This document shows, one piece after another, positions 15,695-23,442 of a stretch of DNA of 38,139 nt (positions are counted from its first letter, which is position 1; each line of letters begins with the position of its first letter). Made by a program: the position numbers and the translations under genes. The notes beneath the pieces are model-generated. The model had not been told where the DNA came from. It saw only the letters and a list, made by a program, of their open reading frames with translations, and searched no databases. The DNA comes from Betaproteobacteria bacterium. Its GTDB lineage: Bacteria; Pseudomonadota; Gammaproteobacteria; Burkholderiales; Eutrophovitaceae. The stretch covers positions 297,576 through 335,714 of the forward strand of contig CP070643.1 of the NCBI GenBank assembly GCA_020354125.1. The letters are read 5' to 3'.

Positions 15695-16487
15695 AAAGTT
15701 GCGGCGCACGTAGCCTTCTTTAAAACCCGCTTTCAGTATGTTGTTGTAGGAGTGCCGCGGGTCACCGGGCACGTCTTCCCCGGTACAGGTAGCGAGCACT
15801 CGGCAGCCAAGGTCTGTCTAGCGCGGCGCCAACCCGCGCGTGCAGCAAGACACTCTGAGCACCTCGGCCACGGTACGCTGGCGCAGTCGCACCGAAAGTG
15901 AAGTAGGCGAGTTTGTCCTCGACGAACATTGCTCCGGTACCAGCCGGCTCATCAGCTTCGAAACTCATATGAATATGCCAGCCAGGGCGGCCGACCAAGC
16001 GGGCCAGCCACGGCACCGAAGCTTCTCCAAGGTCAAACGCATCACTCGCAATGCGCCCGAACGCCTGCGCGTCCCTCTGCGTTGCCTCGCGGATCTTCAG
16101 CGATGTCGATACTGGAGCAAGCGCTTCGCGCCCGCGCTCGAACATCATCCAACCACGTGTTGGCAGCAGATTGTGCTTTGCGAGCCAATCGGGCAGTTGT
16201 TTCGGGCGCGCCTGCGGGTGCAGTTGTATGAAGTAACGTTATGCGCCTGCCGACGCATAGTGCTCGACGATTTCGGCGACCCGTTCGCGCGTAGCCTGCT
16301 CCTCGAGGCCGAGGCCCTAGGCAATATTCACCACAATGGCTGACGCCGGCAATGCACCGGCGACAGATGCAAAGGCGGATCCAACCTGGAAGCCACCCAA
16401 TTTCAGCCGTGTGCGCAGTTCGTCGTCAGCCGCCGCGTGCATATCTTCGTACATGCGCTTTTCAATGAACTCCAGTTCATGTTCCAT
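15695..16487 (-). pseudogene. GNAT N-acetyltransferase, inactivated by two stops and a frameshift
   Basis: The minus strand from the ATG at 16485-16487 encodes a GNAT-type protein in one frame (MEHELEFIEKRMYEDMHAAA). The frame meets TAG at 16317-16319 and TAA at 16239-16241, yet continues with meaningful sequence after each: LGLEEQATRERVAEIVEHY between them and YFIQLHPQARPKQLPDWL after. The acetyl-CoA-binding motif is APAYRGRGAQSVLLHAR. Near 15800-15815 the frame shifts, and the C-terminal part (LGCRVLATCTGEDVPG, then SYNNILKAGFKEGYVRRNF) lies in another frame. No proper stop is found before the neighbouring gene, so the 3' end is probably lost too. Three independent lesions indicate real decay and not a single sequencing error. 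The original acceptor is unknown. Confidence 0.88.
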
Positions 16488-16504
16488 GTCCACTCCCAAG
16501 CGTG

Positions 16505-16594
16505 AAGCGCTTTCGCGGTTCAAGATGCCGTGAAATACCGATCAGCATCAAGCAATTCAGCGTGAAGCAATTTCGAATGAAGCGATGATTATAG
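16505..16594. repeat. Degenerate 15-17-bp tandem repeat upstream of the GNAT pseudogene
   Basis: AAGC-type units start at 16550, 16565 and 16580, exactly 15 bp apart (AAGCAATTCAGCGTG, AAGCAATTTCGAATG, then AAGCGATG). More diverged units start at 16505, 16522 and 16533. The array is just ahead of the pseudogene's start codon. Confidence 0.65.
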
Positions 16595-16734
16595 TCAGGG
16601 TGCCAGGAAAGCCGGATACTGGCAGACGTCGCGTGAGCGGTGGTTTTTAATCACCGCACGTCGCTTTCATTTTTCGGACTTTATGATGCGCCTTTTGCTT
16701 ACCAGCTAGAGGCCCGAGAGGAGAAATAGAATCC

Positions 16735-17019
16735 ATGCCACGCGCGATCTGGAACGGGCAAATCATCGCTGAAAGCGATAACTTCGAAGTCGTCGAAAAC
16801 AATGTTTACTTTCCGCCACATGCAGTGCGGCGCGAGTTTTTGCGCGAGAGCGAGAAACATACCGCATGCAGCTGGAAGGGAACTGCCAGCTACTACGACG
16901 TCGTCGTCGACGGGCAGGTCAATGCAGATGCCGCTTGGTATTACCCTGAGGTCAAAGAAGCAGCGAAGAATATTGAGGGATATATCGCGTTCTGGCGCGG
17001 GGTAAAGGTAGAACGGTGA
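16735..17019 (+). CDS. DUF427 domain-containing protein
   Basis: A 94-residue DUF427 protein. The whole sequence fits the small beta-rich fold: RAIWNGQIIAESDNFEVVENNVYFP, then HTACSWKGTASYYDVVVDG and the closing NADAAWYYPEVKEAAKNIEGYIAFWRGVKV. The family is common in bacteria and fungi and has no agreed biochemical role. The start is supported by a strong GAGAGGAG site about ten bases upstream. It stands alone, with a pseudogene to the left and a convergent ABC importer to the right. Confidence 0.9.
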   Translation: MPRAIWNGQIIAESDNFEVVENNVYFPPHAVRREFLRESEKHTACSWKGTASYYDVVVDGQVNADAAWYYPEVKEAAKNIEGYIAFWRGVKVER

Positions 17020-17023
17020 ACTA

Positions 17024-17041
17024 CGGCTGCAAGCGCAGCCG
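17024..17041 (+). terminator. Short hairpin behind the DUF427 gene
   Basis: CGGCTGC (17024-17030) pairs with GCAGCCG (17035-17041) across a four-base loop, just behind the DUF427 stop codon. No T run follows, so termination is uncertain. Confidence 0.4.
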
Positions 17042-17074
17042 ATCACGAGTGCGCCGCGTTATTCCCGGCCGGCT

Positions 17075-18001
17075 TTATGTTCTGTTGAAGCGCGCTGTAA
17101 TTTCACCGACGATCCCCTTGCGGAACAACAGCACGTTGACAACAAAGATAGCGCCAAGAATCACCAGCACCCACGAGCCGACTTTGTCAGCCAGCTCGTT
17201 CTGCAGAACGATAATGACAACGGCACCGATCACCGGACCAAGTACCGTGCCAACTCCACCGACCAGCGTCATCAGCACTACTTCCCCTGAGGTTCCCCAG
17301 AACACATCGGTCAACGTGGCAAAGCCGAACGTCAACGTCTTGGTTGCACCCGCCAGCCCGGCAAGCGCTGATGACAACACGAAGGCGACGAGTTTGTACC
17401 GGTCAACGTCATAGCCAAGAGACAGCGCGCGGTCTTCGTTTTCGCGGATCGACTTAAGTACCTGACCAAATGGTGAACGAATGATCCGATCGATCAGCCA
17501 GAAACCGCCAAGAAAAACCAGGCTGACGAAAACATACATGACATCGTCGTTGCCCAAATCTATCAGCCCAAACAATTTGCCGCGTGGCACGCCCTGCAGG
17601 CCATCTTCGCCGCCGGTGAAAGGTGCCTGCAGACAGAAGAAATAGAGCATCTGCGCCAGTGCCAGTGTGATCATCGCGAAATAGATGCCTTGCCGGCGAA
17701 TAGCGAGACCGCCAAACACGGCACCAAGCAGTGCCGCGGTGACCACGCCGAACAGCAAGCCCAATTCGGGTGTCGTCGCCCATGCGGTCATGGCGTAGCC
17801 CGTGGTGTAAGCCCCAGCGCCAAAATAGGCAGCGTGACCAAACGACAACAAGCCGGTGTAACCGAGCAGCAGATTGAAGGCACAGGCAAACAGCGCAAAA
17901 CACAGAACCTTCATCACCAGCACCGGATAGAAAAGAAATGGTGCGATCGCAAGCACGACGACCAGGGACAGCAGCACTGCGTGTTTGCGAACGAAAGTCA
18001 T
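17075..18001 (-). CDS. livM: Branched-chain amino acid-type ABC transporter permease (LivM-like)
   Basis: A 308-residue multi-pass inner-membrane permease of the LivM group. The family signatures are CAFNLLLGYTGLLSFGHAAYFGAGAY in the N-terminal third and SPFGQVLKSIRENEDRALSLGYDVDRYKLVAFVLSSALAGLAGA, the cytoplasmic coupling region. It ends LVLMTLVGGVGTVLGPVIGA and a last helix. It pairs with LivH to form the channel of a HAAT-family importer. The start overlaps the livH stop by 4 bp. It is the last gene of the cluster, and no clear terminator follows. The symbol reflects family; substrates of this class range from leucine to aromatic acids, amides and urea. Confidence 0.92.
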   Translation of the reverse strand: MTFVRKHAVLLSLVVVLAIAPFLFYPVLVMKVLCFALFACAFNLLLGYTGLLSFGHAAYFGAGAYTTGYAMTAWATTPELGLLFGVVTAALLGAVFGGLAIRRQGIYFAMITLALAQMLYFFCLQAPFTGGEDGLQGVPRGKLFGLIDLGNDDVMYVFVSLVFLGGFWLIDRIIRSPFGQVLKSIRENEDRALSLGYDVDRYKLVAFVLSSALAGLAGATKTLTFGFATLTDVFWGTSGEVVLMTLVGGVGTVLGPVIGAVVIIVLQNELADKVGSWVLVILGAIFVVNVLLFRKGIVGEITARFNRT

Positions 18002-18882
18002 TTCTCGCGCCCGAACAAGCCGGCAGGCCGGACCAGCAGCACCAGCGCCATAATCACGAACACAACAGTCGAAGAGGCTTCAGGGTAGAAGACCTTGGTT
18101 AGTCCTTCGATCACACCAAGCGCCAGACCGGTAGCAACCGCGCCGAGGATCGACCCCATACCGCCGATAACCACCACGGCAAACACGATCACGATCAGAT
18201 TGTTGCCCATCAGCGGCGTGATCTGGATGACGGGCGCGGCCAGAACACCGGCAAATGCCGCCAGCGCTGCGCCAAAACCGTAAGTCAGCATCACCAGCAA
18301 CGGGACGTTGATGCCGAAAGCCTGTGTAAGTTGCGGATTCTCAGTGGCGGCACGCAGATAAGCACCAAGTCGGGTGCGTTCGATCACAAACCAGGTACTC
18401 AGACACACCGCAAGTGACGCGATCACGACCCAGCCACGGTAATTCGGCAGACTCATGAAGCCGAGGTCAGTCGAACCGGACAACAGCTCGGGCACCGGAT
18501 AGGGTTGACCGGAGACGCCAAAGAAATAGCGATAGGTCCCTTCGATGATGAGCGAGACGCCGAAGGTAAGCAGCAGGCCATATAAATGATCGAGCTTGTA
18601 TAACCACTGCAACAGCGAGCGCTCGATCACCATGCCGAACACTGCGACAAACGACGGCGCGATCAGCAGACTCCACCAGTAGCCGATGCCGAAATAGGTC
18701 AACCCGATCCAGGCAAAGTAAGCGCCCATCATGTACAGCGCGCCATGCGCAAAGTTGACGATGTTGAGCAACCCGAAAATCACAGCAAGACCGAGGCTCA
18801 GCATGGCGTAGAACGACCCGTTGACCAGGCCGAGCAGCAGCTGACCCAACAACGAATCTAGCGTGATGCCCACTTCGCTCAT
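17998..18882 (-). CDS. livH: Branched-chain amino acid-type ABC transporter permease (LivH-like)
   Basis: A 294-residue permease with about eight membrane helices. The typical opening LLLGLVNGSFYAMLSLGLAVIFGLLNIVNFAHGALYMMGAYF is present, followed by the coupling loop RTRLGAYLRAATENPQLTQAFGINV and ITPLMGNNLIVIVFAVVVIGGMGSILGA. It forms the membrane pore with LivM. It starts 52 bp after the binding-protein gene in the same direction and overlaps livM by ATGA, so the five genes are very likely one operon. Confidence 0.92.
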   Translation of the reverse strand: MSEVGITLDSLLGQLLLGLVNGSFYAMLSLGLAVIFGLLNIVNFAHGALYMMGAYFAWIGLTYFGIGYWWSLLIAPSFVAVFGMVIERSLLQWLYKLDHLYGLLLTFGVSLIIEGTYRYFFGVSGQPYPVPELLSGSTDLGFMSLPNYRGWVVIASLAVCLSTWFVIERTRLGAYLRAATENPQLTQAFGINVPLLVMLTYGFGAALAAFAGVLAAPVIQITPLMGNNLIVIVFAVVVIGGMGSILGAVATGLALGVIEGLTKVFYPEASSTVVFVIMALVLLVRPAGLFGREK

Positions 18883-18934
18883 GAGCGTGCGGTCTGGCTT
18901 CCGATTTGTTTACCCCGGGAGTGTGCTGCTGACG

Positions 18935-20164
18935 TCAGCTGCTGCCACCTGTAATCAACGGGCAACGCGATTCCGACAGCGGCTGAAACGCATTGGCCGC
19001 CGGAATTGTCTGGCGCACGTTGTAGTAATCCCAGGCAGCGTTGGATTCGGACGGGTCCTTGACTTGCATGAGATACATGTCGTGCACCAGGCGGCCATCC
19101 TTGCGCAGCGTCAAGTTCTTGCCGAACATGTCGCTTTGCGGATTGTTACGCAACCATTCCATGATGCCGTCCGCCTCATCCGTGCCGGTCGCCTTCACGG
19201 CATTGGCATACATGATGACGCTGGAATAGACACCAGCATGAATCATGGTGGGCATCTTGCCCATGCGCTCGAAAAAGCGTTTGCTCCAGGCGCGCGTCTC
19301 GTCATTCAGGTCCCAATACCAGCCGGAGGTTACGTACATGCCTTGCGTAACCGGAAGACCAAGGCTGTGAATGTCGGTAATGAACACCAGCAGACCAGCC
19401 AGATTCTGTGTTTCGGTCAGACCAAACTCGTTGGCTGCTTTGATAGAGTTGATCGTGTCGCCGCCCGCATTTGCCAGTCCGATGATCTTGGCCTTGGAGT
19501 TTTGCGCTTGCAGCAGGAAGGAAGAAAAATCCGAGGCGCTGAGCGGATGACGCACCGCGCCGAGCACGCTTCCACCGGCCTTCTTGACGATGTTGGCGGT
19601 ATCGGTTTCGAGCGAATGACCGAACGCATAGTCGGAAGTAAGGAAGAACCAGGTATCACCGCCCTGCTTCACCACTGCCGTCCCGGTACCGTTGGCCAAG
19701 GCGAAAGTATCGTAGGAATGGTGGATAGTGTAAGCAGTGCAATCCTCATTAGTCAGACGCGTCGTCGCCGCGCCGGTGACCATCAGGATTCTCTTTTTCT
19801 CGGCCACGACCTTGGAAGTCGCCAGCGCAACGGCTGAATTCAGTGCGTCGGTGACCATATCGACGCCGTTACGGTCAATCCATTCGCGCACCTTCTGCGC
19901 CGCGATGTCAGCTTTGTTCTGGTGGTCGACTGACACTAACTCGATAGGTTTGCCATCAACTTCGCCACCGAGGTCTTCGACGGCAAGTTCGGCCGCGACG
20001 ATCGAACCCTGGCCTCCAATGTCGGAATACAGGCCGGACATGTCGGTCAGCACACCGATTCTAATTGCGCCGTCGGTGACTTTCTCGTCAACATCATCAC
20101 TCTTCGAACAAGCCGCAATCAGGACGGCCATTGCCACGCCGAGAACCAGAGACAGTTTTATCAT
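18935..20164 (-). CDS. ABC transporter periplasmic substrate-binding lipoprotein (LivK-like)
   Basis: A 409-residue type I periplasmic binding protein. The N-terminus is a lipoprotein signal (MIKLSLVLGVAMAVLIAAC, lipidated Cys19). The mature part starts GAIRIGVLTDMSGLYSDIGGQGSIVAAELAVEDLGG, the standard first strand and ligand loop. It continues with a conserved VDMVTDALNSAVALA segment and FLTSDYAFGHSLE at the second lobe. Sequence resemblance is to the subgroup often linked to carboxylate or aromatic-acid uptake, but the ligand is not readable. It is placed between the ATPases and the permeases. A GGAGGGAG site is directly before the ATG. Confidence 0.9.
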   Translation of the reverse strand: MIKLSLVLGVAMAVLIAACSKSDDVDEKVTDGAIRIGVLTDMSGLYSDIGGQGSIVAAELAVEDLGGEVDGKPIELVSVDHQNKADIAAQKVREWIDRNGVDMVTDALNSAVALATSKVVAEKKRILMVTGAATTRLTNEDCTAYTIHHSYDTFALANGTGTAVVKQGGDTWFFLTSDYAFGHSLETDTANIVKKAGGSVLGAVRHPLSASDFSSFLLQAQNSKAKIIGLANAGGDTINSIKAANEFGLTETQNLAGLLVFITDIHSLGLPVTQGMYVTSGWYWDLNDETRAWSKRFFERMGKMPTMIHAGVYSSVIMYANAVKATGTDEADGIMEWLRNNPQSDMFGKNLTLRKDGRLVHDMYLMQVKDPSESNAAWDYYNVRQTIPAANAFQPLSESRCPLITGGSS

Positions 20165-20191
20165 CTCCCTCCCCTTTCATTTTCTGTCCAC

Positions 20192-20896
20192 TCAAACGCC
20201 CAGGTATTCATGAAGCATGTCAATACGCTGGTCCAATTCGGCTTGCTGCACTGTTTCAACCACCATGCCACGCTCGACCAGATAGTGGCGATCAGCAAGT
20301 TTGGCGGCAAACCGGAAATTCTGTTCCACCATGACGATGGTATAACCCTTGTCTTTCAGGCTGGCAACGGATTTTCCGAGCATCTTGACCAGTGTCGGCG
20401 CCAGTCCTTCGGTAATTTCGTCCAACAAAAGCAGTTCTGCACCGGTGCGCAGAATGCGCGCCAACGCCAGCATCTGTTGCTCGCCGCCGGATAGCCGGCT
20501 GCCCTGACTTCTGCGGCGCTCGTACAGATTGGGAAACATTTGATAGATCTCGTCCAGGCTCATGCCAGAGGAACCGACGCGCGGTGGCAGCAAGAGATTC
20601 TCTTCCGCGCTGAGACTGGCGAAGATTCCCCGTTCCTCGGGACAGTAACCAACACCGAGTCGTGCGATCCGATGCGGCGCCATCGATATCACTTCTTCTC
20701 CGTTCAGCGCGATTGATCCGGTGCGCCGATCAGTCAGCCCGACAATGGCCCGCAGCGCAGTCGTGCGACCCGCACCGTTTCGTCCGAGCAATGTCACCAA
20801 CTCGCCGCGCGCCACTTCGAAGTTCATTCCGTGAAGAATATGCGACTCGCCATACCATGTATGGAGATCGCGTACCTGGAGCATTGTGACTGCCAT
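20192..20896 (-). CDS. livF: ABC transporter ATP-binding protein (LivF-like) with Arg in Walker A
   Basis: A 234-residue ATPase of the LivF type. Signature loop LSGGEQQMLALARIL, Walker B LLLLDEITEGLAP and the LivF-typical VMVEQNF in place of the H-loop His are present. The Walker A reads GRNGAGRTT: the invariant lysine is arginine (codon CGC, complement at 20765-20767). Whether the protein still hydrolyses ATP is open. The start is uncertain because the region before it is a 16-bp tandem repeat that offers GTG at 20906-20908 or 20918-20920; I chose the ATG at 20894-20896. The gene lies between livG and the binding-protein gene. Confidence 0.88.
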   Translation of the reverse strand: MAVTMLQVRDLHTWYGESHILHGMNFEVARGELVTLLGRNGAGRTTALRAIVGLTDRRTGSIALNGEEVISMAPHRIARLGVGYCPEERGIFASLSAEENLLLPPRVGSSGMSLDEIYQMFPNLYERRRSQGSRLSGGEQQMLALARILRTGAELLLLDEITEGLAPTLVKMLGKSVASLKDKGYTIVMVEQNFRFAAKLADRHYLVERGMVVETVQQAELDQRIDMLHEYLGV

Positions 20897-20897
20897 C

Positions 20898-20945
20898 GAA
20901 TCACTCACAAGTGGAATCACTCATAAGCGGAATCACTCATCAGCT
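20898..20945. repeat. 16-bp tandem repeat, 3 copies, at the livG/livF junction
   Basis: Units GAATCACTCACAAGTG, GAATCACTCATAAGCG and GAATCACTCATCAGCT begin at 20898, 20914 and 20930. On the minus strand the last unit holds the end of livG (GCT GAT GAG TGA), and the copies extend to the livF start codon. Three near-perfect copies, period exactly 16. Confidence 0.92.
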
Positions 20946-21688
20946 ACCCCGACGTATGCTTCAAGCACCTGCGGATTGTTCGATACTTCCTGATAACTCC
21001 CTTCAGCGAGGACCTGGCCGCGTTGCAGCACCGTTATTTTGTCGCAAAGGTCTTCCACCACGCTGAGATTATGTTCAACCATCAGCACGGTGCGGCCCTG
21101 CGCAAACTTCTTGATCAGTGCGACAACGCGGCCGACATCTTCGTGCGCCACTCCCTGGGTCGGCTCGTCAAGCAACAACAACTCCGGCTCGAGGGCCAGA
21201 GTAGTTGCAAGTTCCAGCGCACGCTTGCGCCCATAAGGCAGTTCGACAGCATTCAAGTTCGCGTAATCAGCGAGTTCGACGCTCGCCAGAATCCGTATTG
21301 CCGAGTCGTGCAAATGATCGAGCGCTCGTTCCGAACGCCAGAACTGAAATGAACCTCCCATTTTCCTCTGCAAGGCAATGCGGACATTCTCCAGTACCGT
21401 CATGTGCGGAAAAGTCGACGAAATCTGGAAAGAGCGTACCAACCCGCGACGCGCCACTCGTGCCGGGCGCTCGCCGGTAATGTCGCTGCCTCGGTAGATA
21501 ATGGATCCGGATGACGGCAACAAGAACTTGGTCAGCATGTTGAACATCGTCGTCTTGCCCGCGCCGTTAGGACCGATCAGTCCATGGATGCTGCCGCCAC
21601 GGACTTTGAGTTCGACGTCCTTGACTGCCACGAAGCCGCTGAATTCCCTGGTCAGGCCACGTGTTTCGAGAATGTAGTCAGGACTCAT
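20933..21688 (-). CDS. livG: ABC transporter ATP-binding protein (LivG-like)
   Basis: A 251-residue ATPase with normal motifs: Walker A GPNGAGKTT, Q-loop region RSFQISSTFPHMTVLEN, LivG-type ELPYGRKRALELATTLA replacing the classic LSGGQ, Walker B LLLLDEPTQG and the switch histidine in VLMVEHNL. It partners LivF at the cytoplasmic face of the importer. The ATG at 21686-21688 is chosen because the fold begins with DYILETRGLTREFSGFVAVKDV; the longer frame adds an unrelated cysteine-containing segment. It is the first gene of the importer operon. Its stop codon is embedded in the 16-bp repeat. Confidence 0.92.
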   Translation of the reverse strand: MSPDYILETRGLTREFSGFVAVKDVELKVRGGSIHGLIGPNGAGKTTMFNMLTKFLLPSSGSIIYRGSDITGERPARVARRGLVRSFQISSTFPHMTVLENVRIALQRKMGGSFQFWRSERALDHLHDSAIRILASVELADYANLNAVELPYGRKRALELATTLALEPELLLLDEPTQGVAHEDVGRVVALIKKFAQGRTVLMVEHNLSVVEDLCDKITVLQRGQVLAEGSYQEVSNNPQVLEAYVGVADE

Positions 21689-21790
21689 CGGTGTTATTTG
21701 TTGTTGCGGGGGCGCGTTGCATTGACAACCATGACGTGCCAAATGTCGTCATCGTCGCTTAGCGCGTCGCGGAAGCGCGCTATTTTAAAT

Positions 21791-21834
21791 GAACCGCCCC
21801 TAAACGAACCGACCCAAACGAAGCGAATCTAAAC
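21791..21834. repeat. 14-15-bp tandem repeat upstream of livG
   Basis: GAACCGCCCCTAAAC (21791-21805), GAACCGACCCAAAC (21806-21819) and GAAGCGAATCTAAAC (21820-21834). The array is about 100 bp ahead of the livG start, in the 203-bp gap that should contain the operon promoter and the end of the lipoprotein transcript. Confidence 0.75.
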
Positions 21835-21891
21835 CAAACGACTCTGGACCAGACAAGCCGCTAATCCCTGGAGACAACCGTTTCGCTGCAC

Positions 21892-23439
21892 TCAGGGACC
21901 TGAGGTCGCAGACTGCTCGACCGGTTCAGTACTTACCTCTGACTGTTCACCTACCCTCCAATCGGTGGTGATTACGCCATGTGCCGTGACCGGCTGCCGT
22001 TTGCTCGTTTGGCGACTGATGTCGGCGGCACTCTCGATGTCAGCCGCCGCCTCGGCTGCATCGCCGGGCTGAGCGCTATCATCAGTTTGCTGTTGCTCAA
22101 CGAAATCTTCCGAGGCGCTATCGACAACATTCGATTGCGCTTGATCTCGCGCAGACTCAATCAGATTTACCTGCTCTTGCAACAGCGAATCACTCTGAGC
22201 AGGTGCTTCCTGTGGCGGCGGCGCTGCTGTGCCGGCACTGTCAGCATTGTCAGGCGCTGCCTCGACTGGCTCGATCTCCAATGGCGGCAGCGACTCGCCT
22301 TGAATGGCCGACTCCAGCACACTGCCGGACGCGTCCGTTGCCCCCGGAACATTCAGTACTGCAGAATCAGCTTCCCCGGTACCCACTGGAGCGGAGCCGG
22401 GAAGCGCACCAAACTCATCGCCAACGTTGTCTGTGGCGAGATCGCCTGTCGCGATGCCGCTCTCCTGCAATGCCTGAATACGGGCGTCAAGATCAATATA
22501 GTAATTCTGCAGTCGCGTGCGCCCCGCCTCCTGCTCGCGCTGGACCTGTTCCATCGCGCCACGCAGCATCGACGTTTCACGGCGAGTATCCTCGAGTTCG
22601 CGCAGCATATTCATCATCGGAGCGGAGTCAAAAGCACCGCGTAGCTGCTCATTCTCCTGGTTGAGTTCTGTTAACTGCTCACGCAATTGCACCAGCTCTT
22701 GATCGGCTTGCTGCAGCTTCATCTCTGTTTCGGCTGACAGGACCAGTGAAGCCGCCACGTCTGATTCACGTTGCCTGCGAGTCTCACTGACAAGCGCTTC
22801 GATACCCGCCAATCGTTGATCCATCGCGCCAAAGGTTTCGAGGTTGCGCTCGACGATTTCACGCTGCGCTTCACGTGCTGCAATCAGATTTGACAGGACC
22901 TCGGTAGCAATCTCGAACGCCTTTTGCGACTGGGCGGTGGCCGCATCGGCGCTCTCTCTGATATCTGTCAGTTCCGCTTGCAAAGCAACAACCGATTGTT
23001 GCGCCTCCCGCGCCGCTACGTCGGCTGCGTCGGCACGTGAGCGATTGGCATCCAGCTCCTCACGCAGTTGCGCGATTTCAGCCTCCTGTTTGCGAATCTG
23101 TGCTGCTGCTTGCTCTGACCTGGACTCGACCACCACAACTTCCTGTTCCTGCGGCGGAACGGTCGCCTCAACGACGGTGACTTCCGGTGCCGGCGTCGCT
23201 GATTCGACGACGACGGCTTCCGGCTCAGGCGGCGTTTCCTGGCCAAACGACCGGTTATTCACACTCGGTGCGCATCCGGCAACGACGACCGCCGCCGCTA
23301 GCACGCCGCACGAAGCCATCTTCGACGCACTTGCTGCATAAGGCCGCGCGATTGCAATACCGCCCTGCAATATCGTTTTGTTTACCGGAAATTGACGGCG
23401 TATAAATCGAGACAGAATCGAATTCATCGGCATAGGCAT
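21892..23439 (-). CDS. Coiled-coil lipoprotein, uncharacterised
   Basis: A 515-residue envelope protein that I cannot assign to a named family. A lipobox is visible in VLAAAVVVAGCAPS (Cys56 from the first ATG, or Cys16 if translation begins at the ATG at 23317-23319). A long alpha-helical coiled coil of about 200 residues follows, rich in Ala, Glu and Gln heptads (QAAAQIRKQEAEIAQLREEL onward to LRGAMEQVQREQEAGRTRL). The C-terminal 200 residues are acidic, low in order and rich in Ala, Glu, Gln and Pro. The gene starts 3 bp after the Pal-like gene, so the two are surely cotranscribed. The order resembles pal-cpoB of the Tol system, but I see no TPR domain. A structural or division-linked envelope role is inference. 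Confidence 0.8.
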   Translation of the reverse strand: MPMPMNSILSRFIRRQFPVNKTILQGGIAIARPYAASASKMASCGVLAAAVVVAGCAPSVNNRSFGQETPPEPEAVVVESATPAPEVTVVEATVPPQEQEVVVVESRSEQAAAQIRKQEAEIAQLREELDANRSRADAADVAAREAQQSVVALQAELTDIRESADAATAQSQKAFEIATEVLSNLIAAREAQREIVERNLETFGAMDQRLAGIEALVSETRRQRESDVAASLVLSAETEMKLQQADQELVQLREQLTELNQENEQLRGAFDSAPMMNMLRELEDTRRETSMLRGAMEQVQREQEAGRTRLQNYYIDLDARIQALQESGIATGDLATDNVGDEFGALPGSAPVGTGEADSAVLNVPGATDASGSVLESAIQGESLPPLEIEPVEAAPDNADSAGTAAPPPQEAPAQSDSLLQEQVNLIESARDQAQSNVVDSASEDFVEQQQTDDSAQPGDAAEAAADIESAADISRQTSKRQPVTAHGVITTDWRVGEQSEVSTEPVEQSATSGP

Positions 23440-23442
23440 ATC

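Noticed and set aside
15016..15799. Minus-strand frames opposite the CoA-transferase beta gene
   Set aside because: Only the first 35 residues, in the frame starting at 15799, make sense, as the tail of the GNAT pseudogene. The rest is antisense to a well-supported gene.
16735..17019. DUF427 gene as part of the importer operon
   Set aside because: It is on the opposite strand and converges on livM, so it is a separate transcript.
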